Source: Flavobacterium saliperosum (GTDB lineage Bacteria; Bacteroidota; Bacteroidia; Flavobacteriales; Flavobacteriaceae). Taken from it: 64,000 bases of DNA. The stretch is taken from contig NZ_FMTY01000001.1 of NCBI RefSeq assembly GCF_900100625.1, forward strand, positions 1 to 64,000, written 5' to 3'. Below the pieces are notes generated by a model that worked only from the letters and a program-made list of their open reading frames with translations, had not been told where the DNA came from and did not search any database. Position numbers and translations under genes: made by a program. Below are positions 33,716-42,884 of the stretch, in pieces. The first letter of the stretch is position 1; the number at the start of each line of letters is the position of its first letter.

Positions 33716-35668
33716 TTAAAAAAGTATGTTCAATCCTATTTTGAAGTTTCTTCCACGCGTACTGTAACCTACCGTTTCCACAAAATCTTCATTGAAAATA
33801 TTGGTAACTGCTCCGAAAACAGTCATTCTGTTTTTAATCAGTTCGTGTTTTACCGTGAAGTTTAACAATTGATAGGCGTCTAATTTTACCGGAACTGTCG
33901 CAAAGGTTCCGCCGTCAAAGTAAGCATCGCTTCGGTCACCGATATATTGGTAATTCAGATTTAAAAACAATCTTGCTGATGCCTGAAAATCAACGGAAGC
34001 GTTTCCTTTGTGTTTTGAAATTAGACGACTTAACTTTTCCTCGGGTTGTGTAAAGGTGTAATTGGCATTCAGTCTTACTTTATCGGTCACGGAATAACTC
34101 ACTGCCGATTCTACCCCTTTCACATTGTATTTTCCTTCCACATTAATATAGTACGATTCCCATGTCGCCATGTCGGTGAAGAACCCCATTGAATTTTTCT
34201 CTTCCCTATGAAAGGCCACGGCATTCAGGGTCACTTTTTTATTTAACAACGTGGTTTCAAAACCGGCTTCAACGGTAGCATTTTCTTCCGGGGTCAATTT
34301 TAAATTTCCGTAAGGCGAATACAATTGGTACAAACTTGGCGTAATATAAGCTGTACTGTAGGATGCCACAACTTTTAAAGGAAATCCGGAAAAATTGTAC
34401 GAGGGGTTAATATTGTAAACCAAATGACTGTCATAAACACTGTGCATGTTGTAACGCGCACCGGCATTGATATTCAATCCGAAGTTGGAATTGTAAACTG
34501 CTGTTAAATAAGGGTCAACCGTATTGAACTTGGCCGTTTCTTTTTCAATGACATCGTAAGGAGTTTCGGAATTCATTTCATGAAACTGAAACTGTCCTCC
34601 GGCTACTACAAAAAACTGATTAGTGATTGCATATTTATTGAACGCATCCACATTAACACTTCTGGATTTGTAATCGCTTTCGTCCATCCCTGAGGTCCAA
34701 CTGTTGAAGGTATTGTAATTTCGTTCTATGGTATTGAAAGCCGAATTCAGAACAAATTCTCCTTTATTGTATTTGTATTTCGGGGAAAATCCAAATCGGA
34801 ATTGCTCTGAAGTGGAAACGTTAAACGGCGAATCCGGATTGGAGAAATTATCAAAACTACCGTCAAATGTATTCTTCACTCTGTCGTAATTAGCAAAGAA
34901 GTCCAACGCCAGTTTTTGTGTTGGTGTAAAACCTAACTTAACCAAGGAATTCACTCTTGAAAAACGATCGTCTTCATATGTTGCCGACTGTGGAACTGCC
35001 GCTTCCGAAATCCCTTTGGTTTCCGTGCTGTTCAAAGACGCATAGTAATTGAATTTACGCAATGTTCCGTTCACGGCGAATCCCTGATTGAAATCCTGCG
35101 GATTGTATTTCACTTTATCGGCAGTCATTTGCGTTCCCATGCTCATATAGGCATTTCCTGCAATTTCCTTTTTAGCCGCTTTTTTAAGGGTGATATTGAT
35201 TACTCCTGTAGCCGCACCGGTTCCGTATAACGTACTGGAAGCGCCTTTCATGATTTCAATGCTTTCCACCTGTTCTACCGGAATCAATCGCAAATCGTAT
35301 TCCAAATTAATTCCGGAAGCATCGGTTACCGGAATTCCGTCAATCATAATTAACGTCTGGCGGTTACGTCCACCCCTGATGTAATACCCAAGGTTTTTAC
35401 CTGCCCCACTCTGGTTACCGTTAACCTCAACACCTGTTACACTGCTTAATACCGTGGCTACAGATTGTCCGGACTTTTTCTCTAACTCTTCTTTGGTGAT
35501 TTTTACAATCACTTTTCCGGATTTCTCTTTAGGTAAAGCAAATTTCGAATCGGAAATTACTACCTCATCCAATTGTTTTGATTTGGTAATACTGTCGTTT
35601 TCCTGCGCAAAAGCACAAATACTCCACAATAGGGATACTGCACCAAAGCGAACTGTTTTTTTGTTCAT
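33716..35668 (-). CDS. btuB: TonB-dependent outer membrane receptor, probably for cobalamin (BtuB-like)
   Basis: A 650-residue outer membrane receptor with a signal peptide (to about residue 21) and a plug domain (about 35-155, with KQLDEVVISDSKFALPKEKS as the TonB-box region). A 22-strand type barrel follows, ending in a Phe-like terminus (FKIGLNILF). Family evidence alone gives only TonB-dependent receptor. Cobalamin is assigned because a cobalamin riboswitch lies in its leader and because the BtuFCD-like genes are divergent next to it. Confidence 0.9.
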   Translation of the reverse strand: MNKKTVRFGAVSLLWSICAFAQENDSITKSKQLDEVVISDSKFALPKEKSGKVIVKITKEELEKKSGQSVATVLSSVTGVEVNGNQSGAGKNLGYYIRGGRNRQTLIMIDGIPVTDASGINLEYDLRLIPVEQVESIEIMKGASSTLYGTGAATGVINITLKKAAKKEIAGNAYMSMGTQMTADKVKYNPQDFNQGFAVNGTLRKFNYYASLNSTETKGISEAAVPQSATYEDDRFSRVNSLVKLGFTPTQKLALDFFANYDRVKNTFDGSFDNFSNPDSPFNVSTSEQFRFGFSPKYKYNKGEFVLNSAFNTIERNYNTFNSWTSGMDESDYKSRSVNVDAFNKYAITNQFFVVAGGQFQFHEMNSETPYDVIEKETAKFNTVDPYLTAVYNSNFGLNINAGARYNMHSVYDSHLVYNINPSYNFSGFPLKVVASYSTAYITPSLYQLYSPYGNLKLTPEENATVEAGFETTLLNKKVTLNAVAFHREEKNSMGFFTDMATWESYYINVEGKYNVKGVESAVSYSVTDKVRLNANYTFTQPEEKLSRLISKHKGNASVDFQASARLFLNLNYQYIGDRSDAYFDGGTFATVPVKLDAYQLLNFTVKHELIKNRMTVFGAVTNIFNEDFVETVGYSTRGRNFKIGLNILF

Positions 35669-35759
35669 TTTAGTTAAAAAATACTTTTAATAATGTGGGA
35701 GAAAAGCATAGAATTTACCCATACCCAAACCTTTTTTCCCGAAAGTTTGTTACTCGTTG

Positions 35760-35945
35760 TATTAGGCAGGTCTCCTGGCTTGCGTCCTGTTATCTCACCT
35801 TCCCATCGCGCTTTAGCGGACAGTGGCATGAAGAATAACAACAGGCTTTTTAGCTTACAGTTGCGGGTACAGCTTAGGTATTGCACCTAATTCCCTTTTA
35901 ATACGTCCCGATAAAATCGGGAGCATAACCTCAATACGGTGGCAA
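35760..35945 (-). ncRNA. Cobalamin riboswitch
   Basis: Read on the minus strand, the order is a P2/P3 region with GGGAATTAGGTGCAATACCT, the B12-box-like core AAGCTGTACCCGCAACTGTAA, CCACTGTCC...GATGGGAAGG, and AAGCCAGGAGACCTGCCT at the 3' side. These are the conserved blocks of the adenosylcobalamin riboswitch. It ends about 90 bases before the receptor start, so B12 binding should lower receptor expression by hiding its start or ending transcription. A short stem with GTCCCGA/TCGGGAC arms sits at its 5' edge (35908-35930). Confidence 0.93.
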
Positions 35946-36026
35946 ATATACTTCGAAGATTGAAATAATCTAATAAAATTTAAAGAAATAGTATTAATAC
36001 GTCATAAAAAACTGTAGAAATAAATT

Positions 36027-36034
36027 TAACTTTG
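36027..36034 (+). promoter_or_regulatory. -7 box of the btuFCD-like operon
   Basis: TAACTTTG lies 24 bases before the ATG at 36058 and matches TAnnTTTG. No good TTG is visible at the usual distance. The riboswitch is on the other strand, so this operon is not directly controlled by it. Confidence 0.4.
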
Positions 36035-36057
36035 CACTTTATTCAATAAGGCAAAAA

Positions 36058-37194
36058 ATGAAAAATCAGTTTTCTGTAGCGTTGCTATCCTTTATTTTCT
36101 TATTTCTTTCCTGTAAAAAAGAACAGCCACAAACAACTGTTGCCGAAAAAACCGAAAACAGCATCAGGCATGCAAAAGGATTGGAAATTTACAATTACAA
36201 CGGCTATTCGGTTGTAAAAGTGAAGCATCCGTGGCCCAAATCCGAAAACGGTTTTACTTACATCTTAAAAGAAAAAAACGGAATTGTCCCGGACAGTCTT
36301 CAAAAATATACCACCGTTTCCGTTCCGGTACAATCGATTATTGTGACTTCGACTACTCATATCCCTTCTCTGGAAATGTTGGGTGTCGAAAATACTTTGG
36401 TTGGATTTCCGCATACCGATTTCATTTCTTCCGAAAAAACCCGTGCGTTGATTGATGCCGGAAAAGTGAAAAACCTGGGACAGAATGAAAGCATCAATAC
36501 CGAAGTGGCCATTGATTTGTCTCCCGAAGTGATTGTGGGATTCAGTATCGACAGTAACAACAAAACGTTCAACAATCTGGAAAAAGCAGGAATGAAAATT
36601 CTTTATAATGGCGACTGGACCGAACAGACACCGCTGGGAAAATCCGAATGGATCAAATTTTTCGGTGCGCTGTACGGGAAAAACAAAGAAGCCGAGGAAG
36701 TTTTCAAAAAGATTGAAAAAGACTATACTGATGCTGTCGTTTTAGCACAAAAAGCAACGAACCGCCCTACGGCTTTAAGCGGCGGAATGTATCAGGATAC
36801 CTGGAATTTACCGCAAGGCGACAGTTGGGCTGCCTTATTTTTAAGAGATGCTAATATTCATTATTTATGGAAAGACACCAAAGGCATCGGGAGTTTGGCT
36901 TTGAGCTTTGAAAAGGTATTGGAAAAAGCACAAAATGCCGAGTACTGGTTTGGTCCCGGACAGTTTTCAACGTTGAAAGAGCTTTTGGATTCGAATCCGC
37001 ATTATGCTCAATTTAAAGCCTTTAAAAATAAAAACGTATATTCGTTTACAACCAAAACTGGTGCTAAAGGCGGCGTGATTTATTACGAACAGGCAGCCAA
37101 CCGTCCGGATTTGGTTTTAAAAGATCTGATTAAAATCACAAACCCCGAGGTCTTACCCGATTACCAATTGTATTTCTTTCAAAAACTGAAGTAA
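36058..37194 (+). CDS. ABC transporter substrate-binding lipoprotein (BtuF-like)
   Basis: A 378-residue lipoprotein (lipobox FLFLSCKKE) of the helical-backbone class used for B12 and iron chelates. Blocks typical of this class are IVTSTTHIPSLEMLGVENTLVGF near 95-117, LSPEVIVGFS near 155 and the long joining helix. It should hand cobalamin to the permease encoded next. B12 is inferred from the divergent riboswitch-controlled receptor; a siderophore remains possible. The permease start follows one base after its stop. Confidence 0.85.
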   Translation: MKNQFSVALLSFIFLFLSCKKEQPQTTVAEKTENSIRHAKGLEIYNYNGYSVVKVKHPWPKSENGFTYILKEKNGIVPDSLQKYTTVSVPVQSIIVTSTTHIPSLEMLGVENTLVGFPHTDFISSEKTRALIDAGKVKNLGQNESINTEVAIDLSPEVIVGFSIDSNNKTFNNLEKAGMKILYNGDWTEQTPLGKSEWIKFFGALYGKNKEAEEVFKKIEKDYTDAVVLAQKATNRPTALSGGMYQDTWNLPQGDSWAALFLRDANIHYLWKDTKGIGSLALSFEKVLEKAQNAEYWFGPGQFSTLKELLDSNPHYAQFKAFKNKNVYSFTTKTGAKGGVIYYEQAANRPDLVLKDLIKITNPEVLPDYQLYFFQKLK

Positions 37195-37195
37195 T

Positions 37196-38227
37196 TTGCC
37201 AAATACCAAACGAAATACGTTCCTTTTTGCGTCACTCTTCATTGGGTTGCTCTTGTTGTTTTTCATCAACATCAGCCTGGGTTCGGTAACCATTCCGTTT
37301 AAGCAGGTTTTCAACAGTTTAACCGGCGGAGAGGTTTCCAAACAGGCATGGGAATACATCATTATCAATTACCGTTTACCTAAAGCCCTTACCGCAATTT
37401 TAACCGGTATGGGCCTTGCAACCAGTGGTTTGTTAATGCAAACATTATTCCGAAATCCGCTTGCCGGTCCCGATGTTTTGGGATTGAGCTCGGGTGCCAG
37501 TTTAGGGGTGGCGTTTGTGATTTTGGGAGCGGGTTTTCTTCCTGCTTTTTTAAGTGACGTCGTACTGTCTTCTTACGGAATCGTATTGGCTTCGACATTG
37601 GGAAGTTTCGTGGTTTTATTACTGGTTTTACTGGTTTCACAACGATTACGGGATACCATTGCGATATTGATTGTCGGTCTGATGTTCGGAAGTTTTACCA
37701 GTGCGTTTGTGGGGATACTAACCTATTTCAGTACGGCGGAACAATTACAGAAATTCACCTTCTGGTCGTTGGGAAGTTTAGGCAATTTATCGTGGCCTTC
37801 CATCGGAATACTGTCGGTTTGCGTGGGATTGGGATTATTGATGAGTGTTTTCAGCATAAAACCACTGAATGCTTTGTTGCTGGGTGAAAATTACGCCCGA
37901 AGTATGGGAATGAATTTTCAGAAAACCCGACTGGTTATCATATTAGCCACCAGTATTTTAGCAGGTAGCATTACTGCCTTTGTGGGACCAATCGCATTCA
38001 TCGGAATTGCCGTTCCGCATATTGCTAAACTGCTGTTTCAAACGAGCAACCACGTAATTTTATATTGGAGTACGCTATTACTCGGTGCGGCGATCATGTT
38101 GTTTTGCGATGTGATTTCACAAATGCCGGGCGGAGATGTTACCTTACCCATCAATGCCATTACATCGATTATCGGGGCACCGGTAGTGATTTGGCTTTTG
38201 GTCCGAAAAAGAAAAATGATGAATTGA
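37196..38227 (+). CDS. FecCD-family ABC permease (BtuC-like, TTG start)
   Basis: A 343-residue permease with about ten helices and the FecCD/BtuC family blocks NYRLPKALTAILTGMGLATSG near 60-80, GLSSGASLGVAF near 98-109 and GPIAFIGIAVPHIAKLL near 265-281. The only start that keeps the first helix is TTG at 37196, one base after the previous stop. No ATG occurs in frame before about residue 72. Confidence 0.9.
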   Translation: MPNTKRNTFLFASLFIGLLLLFFINISLGSVTIPFKQVFNSLTGGEVSKQAWEYIIINYRLPKALTAILTGMGLATSGLLMQTLFRNPLAGPDVLGLSSGASLGVAFVILGAGFLPAFLSDVVLSSYGIVLASTLGSFVVLLLVLLVSQRLRDTIAILIVGLMFGSFTSAFVGILTYFSTAEQLQKFTFWSLGSLGNLSWPSIGILSVCVGLGLLMSVFSIKPLNALLLGENYARSMGMNFQKTRLVIILATSILAGSITAFVGPIAFIGIAVPHIAKLLFQTSNHVILYWSTLLLGAAIMLFCDVISQMPGGDVTLPINAITSIIGAPVVIWLLVRKRKMMN

Positions 38228-38295
38228 GAGAGTTCACAGTGTTCAGATTGCAGATTGCAGAAAACAGCATTTAGTATTCAGAATGATTTAATCCA

Positions 38296-39075
38296 ATGAC
38301 AAAAACAGTCTTACATACCGATAATCTTTCCATTGGCTATACCTCCAAAGCCGGAAAAACAGTCATTGCCAAAAATCTGAATCTGACATTAGCCGAAGGG
38401 AAACTGATTGCCTTAATCGGAGCCAACGGTATTGGAAAATCGACATTACTGCGAACCATTACCGGAATTCAGAAACCATTGGAAGGAAACGTTTTCCTAA
38501 ATGACAAAAAAACAACGGGTTACGAACCTTTGGAACTTGCCCAAAACCTCAGTGTAGTGCTGACCGACAAACTTCCTCCAAGCAATCTGACCGTTTTTGA
38601 ACTGGTGGCTTTGGGTCGTCAACCCTATACCAACTGGATCGGAACATTATCCGAAAATGATATAGAAAAAATACGGGAAGCCATTAACCTTACGCATATT
38701 AATCACCTTTCCGATAAAAAACATTACGAAATCAGTGACGGACAATTACAGAATGTTCTGGTAGCAAGGGCTTTAGCACAAGACACTCCGCTTATTATTC
38801 TGGATGAACCCACCACCCATTTGGATTTGGTACACAAAGTGGCACTTTTCAAACTGCTGAAAAAACTAACGCACGAAACCGGAAAATGCATTCTATTTTC
38901 CACACATGATGTTGATCTGGCCATTCAGCTGAGCGATGAAATGATTGTGATGACCTCTGAAAAAACGGTTCAAAACGATCCGTGTACTTTAATTTCGGAA
39001 GGTACCTTTAATACCTTATTTGAAGACGAACATATTTTCTTTGATGCCGAAAAAGGCAAATTTATCATTCGGTAA
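38296..39075 (+). CDS. ABC transporter ATP-binding protein (BtuD-like)
   Basis: A 259-residue ATPase. It has Walker A GANGIGKSTLL near 44-54, a Q-loop region, and the signature ISDGQLQNVLVARALAQ near 152-168 (ISDGQ in place of LSGGQ). Walker B LIILDEPTTHLD near 174-185 and the switch His in FSTHDVDLA follow. It lies 68 bases after the permease; the spacer holds CAGATTGCAGATTGCAG direct repeats. It would power cobalamin import with the two preceding proteins. Confidence 0.9.
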   Translation: MTKTVLHTDNLSIGYTSKAGKTVIAKNLNLTLAEGKLIALIGANGIGKSTLLRTITGIQKPLEGNVFLNDKKTTGYEPLELAQNLSVVLTDKLPPSNLTVFELVALGRQPYTNWIGTLSENDIEKIREAINLTHINHLSDKKHYEISDGQLQNVLVARALAQDTPLIILDEPTTHLDLVHKVALFKLLKKLTHETGKCILFSTHDVDLAIQLSDEMIVMTSEKTVQNDPCTLISEGTFNTLFEDEHIFFDAEKGKFIIR

Positions 39076-39127
39076 ACTCGTAATATACAGCAGTTCTTCG
39101 TAACTTTAGGCTTCAAAAATTCAAGTT

Positions 39128-39901
39128 ATGAAAACGAACTATTTTTTTGCAGTAATTGTTAGTAGCTTATCGATAATGACAGCACAATCGCAATTTAAAA
39201 CAGTACCTTATACTGACGGCAATCAGAAATTAGAAGGCCTTGCAGCAAATCCGAAAAAAGCAAATCCGAAAAAAGCAGGTGTTTTGATACTTCCTGCCTG
39301 GATGGGTATTGATGCACATTCCAAAGAAAGTGCTCAGGAACTTTCCAAGTTGGGTTATTATGTTTTCGTAGCCGATATCTATGGTGTTGGTAACAGACCG
39401 GTAAATACACAGGAAGCAGGACAAAAAGCAGGTTACTTTAAAAACAACTATAAAGAATATCAAAAACGGATTCAACTCGCTTTAGACCAACTAATAAAAT
39501 CGGGAGCCAACCCCAATGAGATTGCTGTGATTGGCTATTGTTTTGGTGGCAGTGGTGCTTTGGAAGCCGCCAGAGGTAATTTTAATGTTAAGGGTGTCGT
39601 CTCTTTTCACGGTGGTTTAGGACGGGATGCCGCAAGATCCATCGAACCAATAAAACCAAAAGTACTGGTGCTTCACGGTGCCGATGATTTTTATGTTCCG
39701 GAAACCGAAATAAAAGCCTTTCAGGAGGAAATGCGTACTTCCAAAGCGGATTGGCAAATGGTGTATTATGCCGATGCCGTTCATGCCTTCACCCATAAAG
39801 ATGCCGGAAATGATAAAAGTAAAGGCGTAGCCTATAACGAGAAAGCCGACAAACGTTCGTGGAGAGCCATGAAGGATTTTTTTAATGAACTTTTTAAATA
39901 A
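39128..39901 (+). CDS. Dienelactone hydrolase family protein, exported
   Basis: A 257-residue alpha/beta hydrolase with a signal peptide (MKTNYFFAVIVSSLSIMTAQS). The nucleophile elbow is GYCFGGSGAL near 138-147 with a cysteine, as in dienelactone hydrolases. Acid and base are likely the Asp of HGADDFYVPE near 181 and the His of DAVHAFTHKDAG near 220. The substrate is unknown. A 15-base tandem duplication at 39245-39274 repeats the codons for A-N-P-K-K, giving NPKKANPKKAG near residue 40. Confidence 0.87.
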   Translation: MKTNYFFAVIVSSLSIMTAQSQFKTVPYTDGNQKLEGLAANPKKANPKKAGVLILPAWMGIDAHSKESAQELSKLGYYVFVADIYGVGNRPVNTQEAGQKAGYFKNNYKEYQKRIQLALDQLIKSGANPNEIAVIGYCFGGSGALEAARGNFNVKGVVSFHGGLGRDAARSIEPIKPKVLVLHGADDFYVPETEIKAFQEEMRTSKADWQMVYYADAVHAFTHKDAGNDKSKGVAYNEKADKRSWRAMKDFFNELFK

Positions 39902-39902
39902 T

Positions 39903-39930
39903 AAAGACCCGAAGTATCGGGCCTTTTATC
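39903..39930. terminator. Terminator between the hydrolase gene and the convergent VOC gene
   Basis: GACCCGA / TCGGGCC arms around AGTA, followed by TTTT on the plus strand. It serves the hydrolase and probably also the gene ending at 39946. Confidence 0.65.
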
Positions 39931-39945
39931 GTATAATTGAAAAAT

Positions 39946-40371
39946 TTATTTTTGTTCGTAATCGTAATTGACCATCCAGTTGATTCCGAATTTATCCGTG
40001 AACATTCCAAACAAAGCACCCCAAAATGTTTTATCCAAAGGCATGGTGACTTTTCCGCCTGCTGAAAGTGCGTTAAAGATTCGCATGGCTTCCTCTTCAC
40101 TGTCGGTATTAATGGAAACCGAAAAATTATCCCCGATTTTCGGAATACCGCCAAAACCTTCGACCGCATCGCTCCCCATTAAAACAGTATTCCCGATGGG
40201 TAATGAAATGTGCATGATTTTGTTTTTCTCCGATTCAGCAATCGGGTATTCTGAAGGCATGTCGTTAAATTTTCCGGCATAAGGAAATTCGCCGCCAAAA
40301 ACGGATTTGTAAAAATTAAACGCCTCTTCACAAGTTCCATTGAACGTTAAATAAGGATGTACTGTTGCCAT
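39946..40371 (-). CDS. VOC family protein (PhnB-like)
   Basis: A 141-residue single-domain vicinal-oxygen-chelate protein of the PhnB-type. It begins HPYLTFNGTCEEAFNFYKSVFGGEF and ends WGALFGMFTDKFGINWMVNYD, both hallmark stretches. The usual metal His/Glu ligands are only partly present, so an enzyme role is not assured. It is monocistronic and convergent with the hydrolase gene. It is similar in type, but not adjacent, to the VOC genes at 44010 and 44433. Confidence 0.85.
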   Translation of the reverse strand: MATVHPYLTFNGTCEEAFNFYKSVFGGEFPYAGKFNDMPSEYPIAESEKNKIMHISLPIGNTVLMGSDAVEGFGGIPKIGDNFSVSINTDSEEEAMRIFNALSAGGKVTMPLDKTFWGALFGMFTDKFGINWMVNYDYEQK

Positions 40372-40566
40372 ATTTTTTTTATTGGTTAATAAACAAATAT
40401 AAACGAAAAAAGTAACAGCATGAATTATTATGCTTCATGAATTTTGATTTTATTATTTTTAACATCATTAAAATCAATTGATTACAATTAAAACGTAACT
40501 TTGTATACTAAAGTTTCCAAAAACATTTTTCCCCTTCCTACACCACTAATTTAATTATAAATGATT

Positions 40567-41394
40567 ATGAAAAAAAGTAACCTATTGGGAAAAATTCTCA
40601 TGGTCGGTCTTCTATTTATTTTTTTTTCATGTAATAAGGATGAATTTATAAATGATAATTCCGACAAAAGTATCCTTGTTTCGGATATTGGAGATGAAAA
40701 CAACAGGATAGCGACCTTCGTTGGTCCTAAAGTTGTAATGGGGAATGGATATGCTTTTTCCTGGATACGTATCATAGACGATAATACCCCTTTGGAAATA
40801 GGTATCGAAATGACTCCGGAAGTTCTTAACAATCTTCCAAAAGACTCGGGTTTCAAGGATCCGGTAATAATTCCTTTACCTGAAATTGCAACAGAAACCA
40901 CGCCGTTTTATCATATTGTCATCACTTGGAATCCGGAAGGCTTCTCAAACATTGAAAACTTCAAAGAAGCCCATTTCAATTTTTATTTTTATACCATTCC
41001 GCTAGGCGACAGGTTAACAATTCCTGCATGGTCTGAAGAAACAGATGTACATTTCAGTACCTATCCTCCAAAAAATTATATGCCGGCAGATTATTTCCCT
41101 ATGATAAAAGATATCGGATCATATGCTGAAACAGGAAGACATTGGCTTCTCGGGGATCCGAAAAACTATTCGCCTCTTTCACACACCTTGACTTATGGAA
41201 CTTACGAAGGTAAAATAGTTTTTATGAATCCGATAGCGACTTTCGCATTAGTAAAATCAGGGGTAGAAACAAAAAACAATATTTCACAACCTCTTTATTA
41301 CCAGGTAAATAAACCGTATCCGAAAGAATACACTATAACACTCAACAAAAATGACCAATATACCGTTTACTTAACAAATTTTATCCGTCGTTAA
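40567..41394 (+). CDS. Lipoprotein, possibly TTHB210-like (DUF5602)
   Basis: About 275 residues with a lipobox (FIFFSCNKDEF). The middle part (ITWNPEGFSNIENFKEAHFNFYFYTIP) has the layout of the TTHB210-like domain: a His and aromatic-rich strand after an NPEG-type turn. I am only moderately sure of that family name. Function is unknown. ATG at 40567 is preferred over the ATG two codons earlier because it opens a standard KKSNLLGK signal peptide. It is monocistronic with its own terminator. Confidence 0.65.
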   Translation: MKKSNLLGKILMVGLLFIFFSCNKDEFINDNSDKSILVSDIGDENNRIATFVGPKVVMGNGYAFSWIRIIDDNTPLEIGIEMTPEVLNNLPKDSGFKDPVIIPLPEIATETTPFYHIVITWNPEGFSNIENFKEAHFNFYFYTIPLGDRLTIPAWSEETDVHFSTYPPKNYMPADYFPMIKDIGSYAETGRHWLLGDPKNYSPLSHTLTYGTYEGKIVFMNPIATFALVKSGVETKNNISQPLYYQVNKPYPKEYTITLNKNDQYTVYLTNFIRR

Positions 41395-41398
41395 ACTG

Positions 41399-41440
41399 AA
41401 ATCCTGTGAAAGCCGCCCGCTCCTTTTACAGGATTTCTTA
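41399..41440 (+). terminator. Intrinsic terminator of the 40567 lipoprotein gene
   Basis: AAATCCTGT (41399-41407) pairs with ACAGGATTT (41428-41436) around a 20-base loop, followed by CTTATA. The loop is long, so the strength is uncertain. Confidence 0.55.
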
Positions 41441-41448
41441 TATCCTTT

Positions 41449-42417
41449 TCAGAAAAAATAAGGCAGTTTTTTGTTTATACGAGCTATAAGAAACCAAAAC
41501 AAAATGGCTAAAAAACATATCAAAACATACTTCAGCGCTATGAATTCCAGTGATCGTTGCGGTAAGTATTCGTAAACCAAACGAATGGCATAAGGATGAC
41601 ACAAATAAATTCCTAAAGAAAAAGTCGGACTGATTTGAAGTTCGGATTTCGATTGGCTTTCGGCAGCTAAAGCAAACAGTAGCATGCTAACAGGTATAAT
41701 CATGATGTAAAAATCCAAAGCGCCAATTTTTAAAGTGTAATAGCCGTAGGATTCCAAAAGCAAAAACGCCACAAAAGGCAACAGCAGAACACGGATTTTA
41801 GAAACGGTAGTTTTCCAATACTCGTATAAAGTACCGAGCAGCAAAAAAGGATACCCCATAAAAAGAAAATTGCGCGTGGTTCCCATGCCGTCATAAAGTA
41901 ATTTACTTGCCGGAAAATCATTTAAAATACCCGTTTTGTGTAAGAGTTGGTAAAAGTATCCGAGAAGGAATAAGAAACAAAACGATACAAATTTATTTCG
42001 GACGGAAATCGCTCTGAAACAATACAAAAGTACCACGGCACCTACTGTAGCCAAAAGGTACCACAAATGCCAATATCCGAAAATGAGTTTTAGAATCGCA
42101 TCTGAAGTGGTGAAGCGCCCCAAACGGTAAAACCGAATCAGATCCGGCAGATAAATCAGTTGCCATACGAAATACAGTACCAAAATACGTTTCGCATATT
42201 TCAGGAGATAGGTTGTATCCTCCAGTTTATTACGAAGAAAATAACCCGAAATGATGAAGAAAGTCGGCACCGCTATTCTAGTAATTCCGTTGGCGATTTC
42301 ATAGGATATGAGTCCCTGAAACCCCTTCATTCCCGAAACCGGAAAAATATGCAACGCCACAATCAGAAAGGCCAAACCTAGTTTTAATACATCGATGCCC
42401 GGATTGCGACTTGCCAT
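41449..42417 (-). CDS. Acyltransferase 3 family membrane protein
   Basis: A 322-residue polytopic protein with about ten helices and the acyltransferase-3 start: DVLKLGLAFLIVALHIFPVSG holds the conserved His near residue 22, and FFIISGYFLRNKL follows near 54. Such enzymes O-acylate sugars or other surface groups from the inner membrane. The acceptor is unknown. It is the last gene of a minus-strand run with trmL and the pseudouridine synthase (nine-base gap), though the functions look unrelated. Confidence 0.87.
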   Translation of the reverse strand: MASRNPGIDVLKLGLAFLIVALHIFPVSGMKGFQGLISYEIANGITRIAVPTFFIISGYFLRNKLEDTTYLLKYAKRILVLYFVWQLIYLPDLIRFYRLGRFTTSDAILKLIFGYWHLWYLLATVGAVVLLYCFRAISVRNKFVSFCFLFLLGYFYQLLHKTGILNDFPASKLLYDGMGTTRNFLFMGYPFLLLGTLYEYWKTTVSKIRVLLLPFVAFLLLESYGYYTLKIGALDFYIMIIPVSMLLFALAAESQSKSELQISPTFSLGIYLCHPYAIRLVYEYLPQRSLEFIALKYVLICFLAILFWFLIARINKKLPYFF

Positions 42418-42426
42418 ACAATATTC

Positions 42427-42882
42427 TTATTTTTTTAACCCGATTTGACGTTTCGCTTCACCGATTACAAAGGCAACGGAGTTGGCGATATTGTAACTTC
42501 TGATTTTATCCGACATTGGAATGGTAAGGTGATTTTCGAATTGACGCAACACGGCATCACTCAATCCTACACTTTCTTTTCCGAAAACCAGCCAGTCGCC
42601 GTCCTGAAAGTCGGTTTCAAGATACGACTTTTCGGCGTGGGAACTCATCAGAAAAACGCGTGATAAATCAGGTATCTGCGCTTTCCATTCGGCTACATTC
42701 TGATATTGATGCCAGTCCAGATGCACCCAATAATCCAGTCCGGAACGTTTCAGGTTCTTATCCGTAATTTCAAACCCAAAGGGATGAATCAGATGCAGAC
42801 GGCTTTCGGTTCCTACACACAAACGGCCAATATTTCCGGTATTATTTGGAATTTCCGGTTCCACTAAAACAATATTTAACAT
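42427..42882 (-). CDS. trmL: tRNA (cytidine/uridine-34-2'-O)-methyltransferase
   Basis: A SPOUT methyltransferase of 151 residues that 2'-O-methylates the wobble base of certain Leu tRNAs. Visible are NIVLVEPEIPNNTGNIGRLC at 3-22, the knot motifs LVFGKESVGLSD near 92-103 and IPMSDKIRSYNIANSVAFVI near 115-134. Its length is typical. It lies two bases after the pseudouridine synthase, so two RNA-modifying enzymes share a message. Confidence 0.94.
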   Translation of the reverse strand: MLNIVLVEPEIPNNTGNIGRLCVGTESRLHLIHPFGFEITDKNLKRSGLDYWVHLDWHQYQNVAEWKAQIPDLSRVFLMSSHAEKSYLETDFQDGDWLVFGKESVGLSDAVLRQFENHLTIPMSDKIRSYNIANSVAFVIGEAKRQIGLKK

Positions 42883-42884
42883 AT

